A stretch of 16,263 bases of DNA from assembly GCA_002495185.1 (NCBI GenBank), contig DAEB01000050.1, forward strand, positions 2,272 through 18,534. Reading direction: 5' to 3'. Positions 15,598 through 16,263 of the stretch are shown here, piece by piece. Below the pieces are notes generated by a model. That model saw only the letters and a program-made list of their open reading frames with translations. It did no database searches and was not told where the DNA came from. A program made the position numbers and the translations under genes. The number at the start of each line of letters is the position of its first letter. Positions within the stretch are counted from its first letter, which is position 1. This DNA comes from Thermoplasmata archaeon UBA184 (GTDB lineage Archaea; Thermoplasmatota; Thermoplasmata; Lutacidiplasmatales; UBA184).

Positions 15598-16263
15598 CTA
15601 GCCCATGAACGGCCGGCGCCAGTCGTCCGGGAGGACTTCGGTCTCCTTGATGTTCCTCGGGGAGAGCCAGCGAAGCACGTTCAGGATCGAGCCGGCCTTG
15701 TCGTTCGTACCCGAGCGTCGAGCGCCTCCGAACGGCTGGCGGGCGACGATCGCCCCGGTCGGCTTGTCGTTGATGTAGAAGTTCCCGGCGCTCCAGCGAA
15801 GCCTCGCTTCCGCGAGCGTCGTCGCGTAGACGTCCCGGGAGAAGACGGCGCCCGTGAGGCCGTAGGGCGAGGTCGCGTCGCATAGCTCGAGGGTCTCCCC
15901 GTACTTCGAGTCCGGATAGACGTAGACCGTCAACACCGGGCCGAAGATCTCCTCGGAGATCAGCTTCCCCTGGGGGTCGTTCGTCCGGATCACGGTCGGG
16001 CGGACGAACCATCCCTTCGAGCCATCGTATTCCCCGCCGACCACGAACGTGTATTCTTCGGGGTGGCCCTTCGCGTACTCGAGGTAGCGGACGACGTTGT
16101 CGAACGCCGGCTGGTCGATGATGGCCCCCATCAGGCTCTCGAGGCCGTCGATGCGTCCCATCGGCACCTTCGGGACCTCCTCCTTGAGGAGCCGCTCGAC
16201 CTGGGGCCACTTGCTCTCAGGAATGTAGGCCCGCGAGCAGGCCGAGCACTTCTGGCCCTGGTA
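15598..16263 (-). CDS. pruA: Delta-1-pyrroline-5-carboxylate dehydrogenase (5' part beyond window)
   Basis: The C-terminal 221 residues are visible; the gene runs off the right edge. They begin YQGQKCSACSRAY, the family's catalytic-cysteine motif. EEIFGPVLTVYVY with the conserved Glu and Phe follows. Near the end are NFYINDKPTGAIV, PFGGARRSGTNDKAG and RWLSPRNIKET, a combination specific to the P5C dehydrogenase group that includes human ALDH4A1. About 215 residues follow the catalytic Cys, as in that enzyme. It oxidises glutamate-5-semialdehyde to glutamate with NAD+ in proline breakdown. The stop is TAG at 15598-15600. No proline dehydrogenase gene is visible; it could lie upstream of this gene, beyond 16263. 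Confidence 0.93.
   Translation of the reverse strand, partial: YQGQKCSACSRAYIPESKWPQVERLLKEEVPKVPMGRIDGLESLMGAIIDQPAFDNVVRYLEYAKGHPEEYTFVVGGEYDGSKGWFVRPTVIRTNDPQGKLISEEIFGPVLTVYVYPDSKYGETLELCDATSPYGLTGAVFSRDVYATTLAEARLRWSAGNFYINDKPTGAIVARQPFGGARRSGTNDKAGSILNVLRWLSPRNIKETEVLPDDWRRPFMG

Overview
The window is a GC-rich segment with no RNA genes, mobile elements or CRISPR that I can see. It looks archaeal. MfnB, a methanofuran-pathway enzyme, is encoded at 10962-11726. Several genes have a TATA-like box about 25 bp before the start codon, with little or no leader. The left half encodes an enormous single-pass surface protein. A heterotrophic, GC-rich member of the Thermoplasmatota would fit, given fatty-acid activation and proline/glutamate degradation genes with no methanogenesis genes in view. 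That placement is inference, not something the sequence proves.

Left half (1-8503): one open reading frame, already open at base 1, encodes the C-terminal 2833 residues of a giant cell-surface protein. It holds a partial unit and then 21 tandem units. Twenty of these are 110-112 residues long, each with one cysteine pair, in two interleaved subtypes (A and B). Unit 14 is a shorter, divergent Ig-like module. Two TIG/IPT-like domains, one transmembrane helix and a proline-rich cytoplasmic tail of about 220 residues follow. Its N terminus lies outside the window.

Middle (8504-10961): a small VOC-fold (glyoxalase-like) gene on the plus strand converges on two minus-strand genes, an alpha/beta hydrolase and a two-helix membrane protein of unknown function. 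The membrane protein gene has the clearest promoter in the window. A 357-bp intergenic region separates it from the divergent mfnB cluster.

Right part (10962-16263): mfnB overlaps a TusA-like small protein gene. A dihydrodipicolinate-synthase-family aldolase follows 36 bp later, giving a likely three-gene operon. Next come an AMP-forming medium-chain-type acyl-CoA synthetase and a small two-helix membrane protein with a C-terminal SHOCT-like segment. The 3' part of a delta-1-pyrroline-5-carboxylate dehydrogenase gene, on the minus strand, runs off the right edge.

The genes do not form one obvious pathway. The points most worth a second look are the architecture and duplication history of the giant cysteine-stapled protein, the linkage of mfnB to a TusA-like protein and an aldolase with an altered substrate-binding motif, and the near-leaderless promoters.
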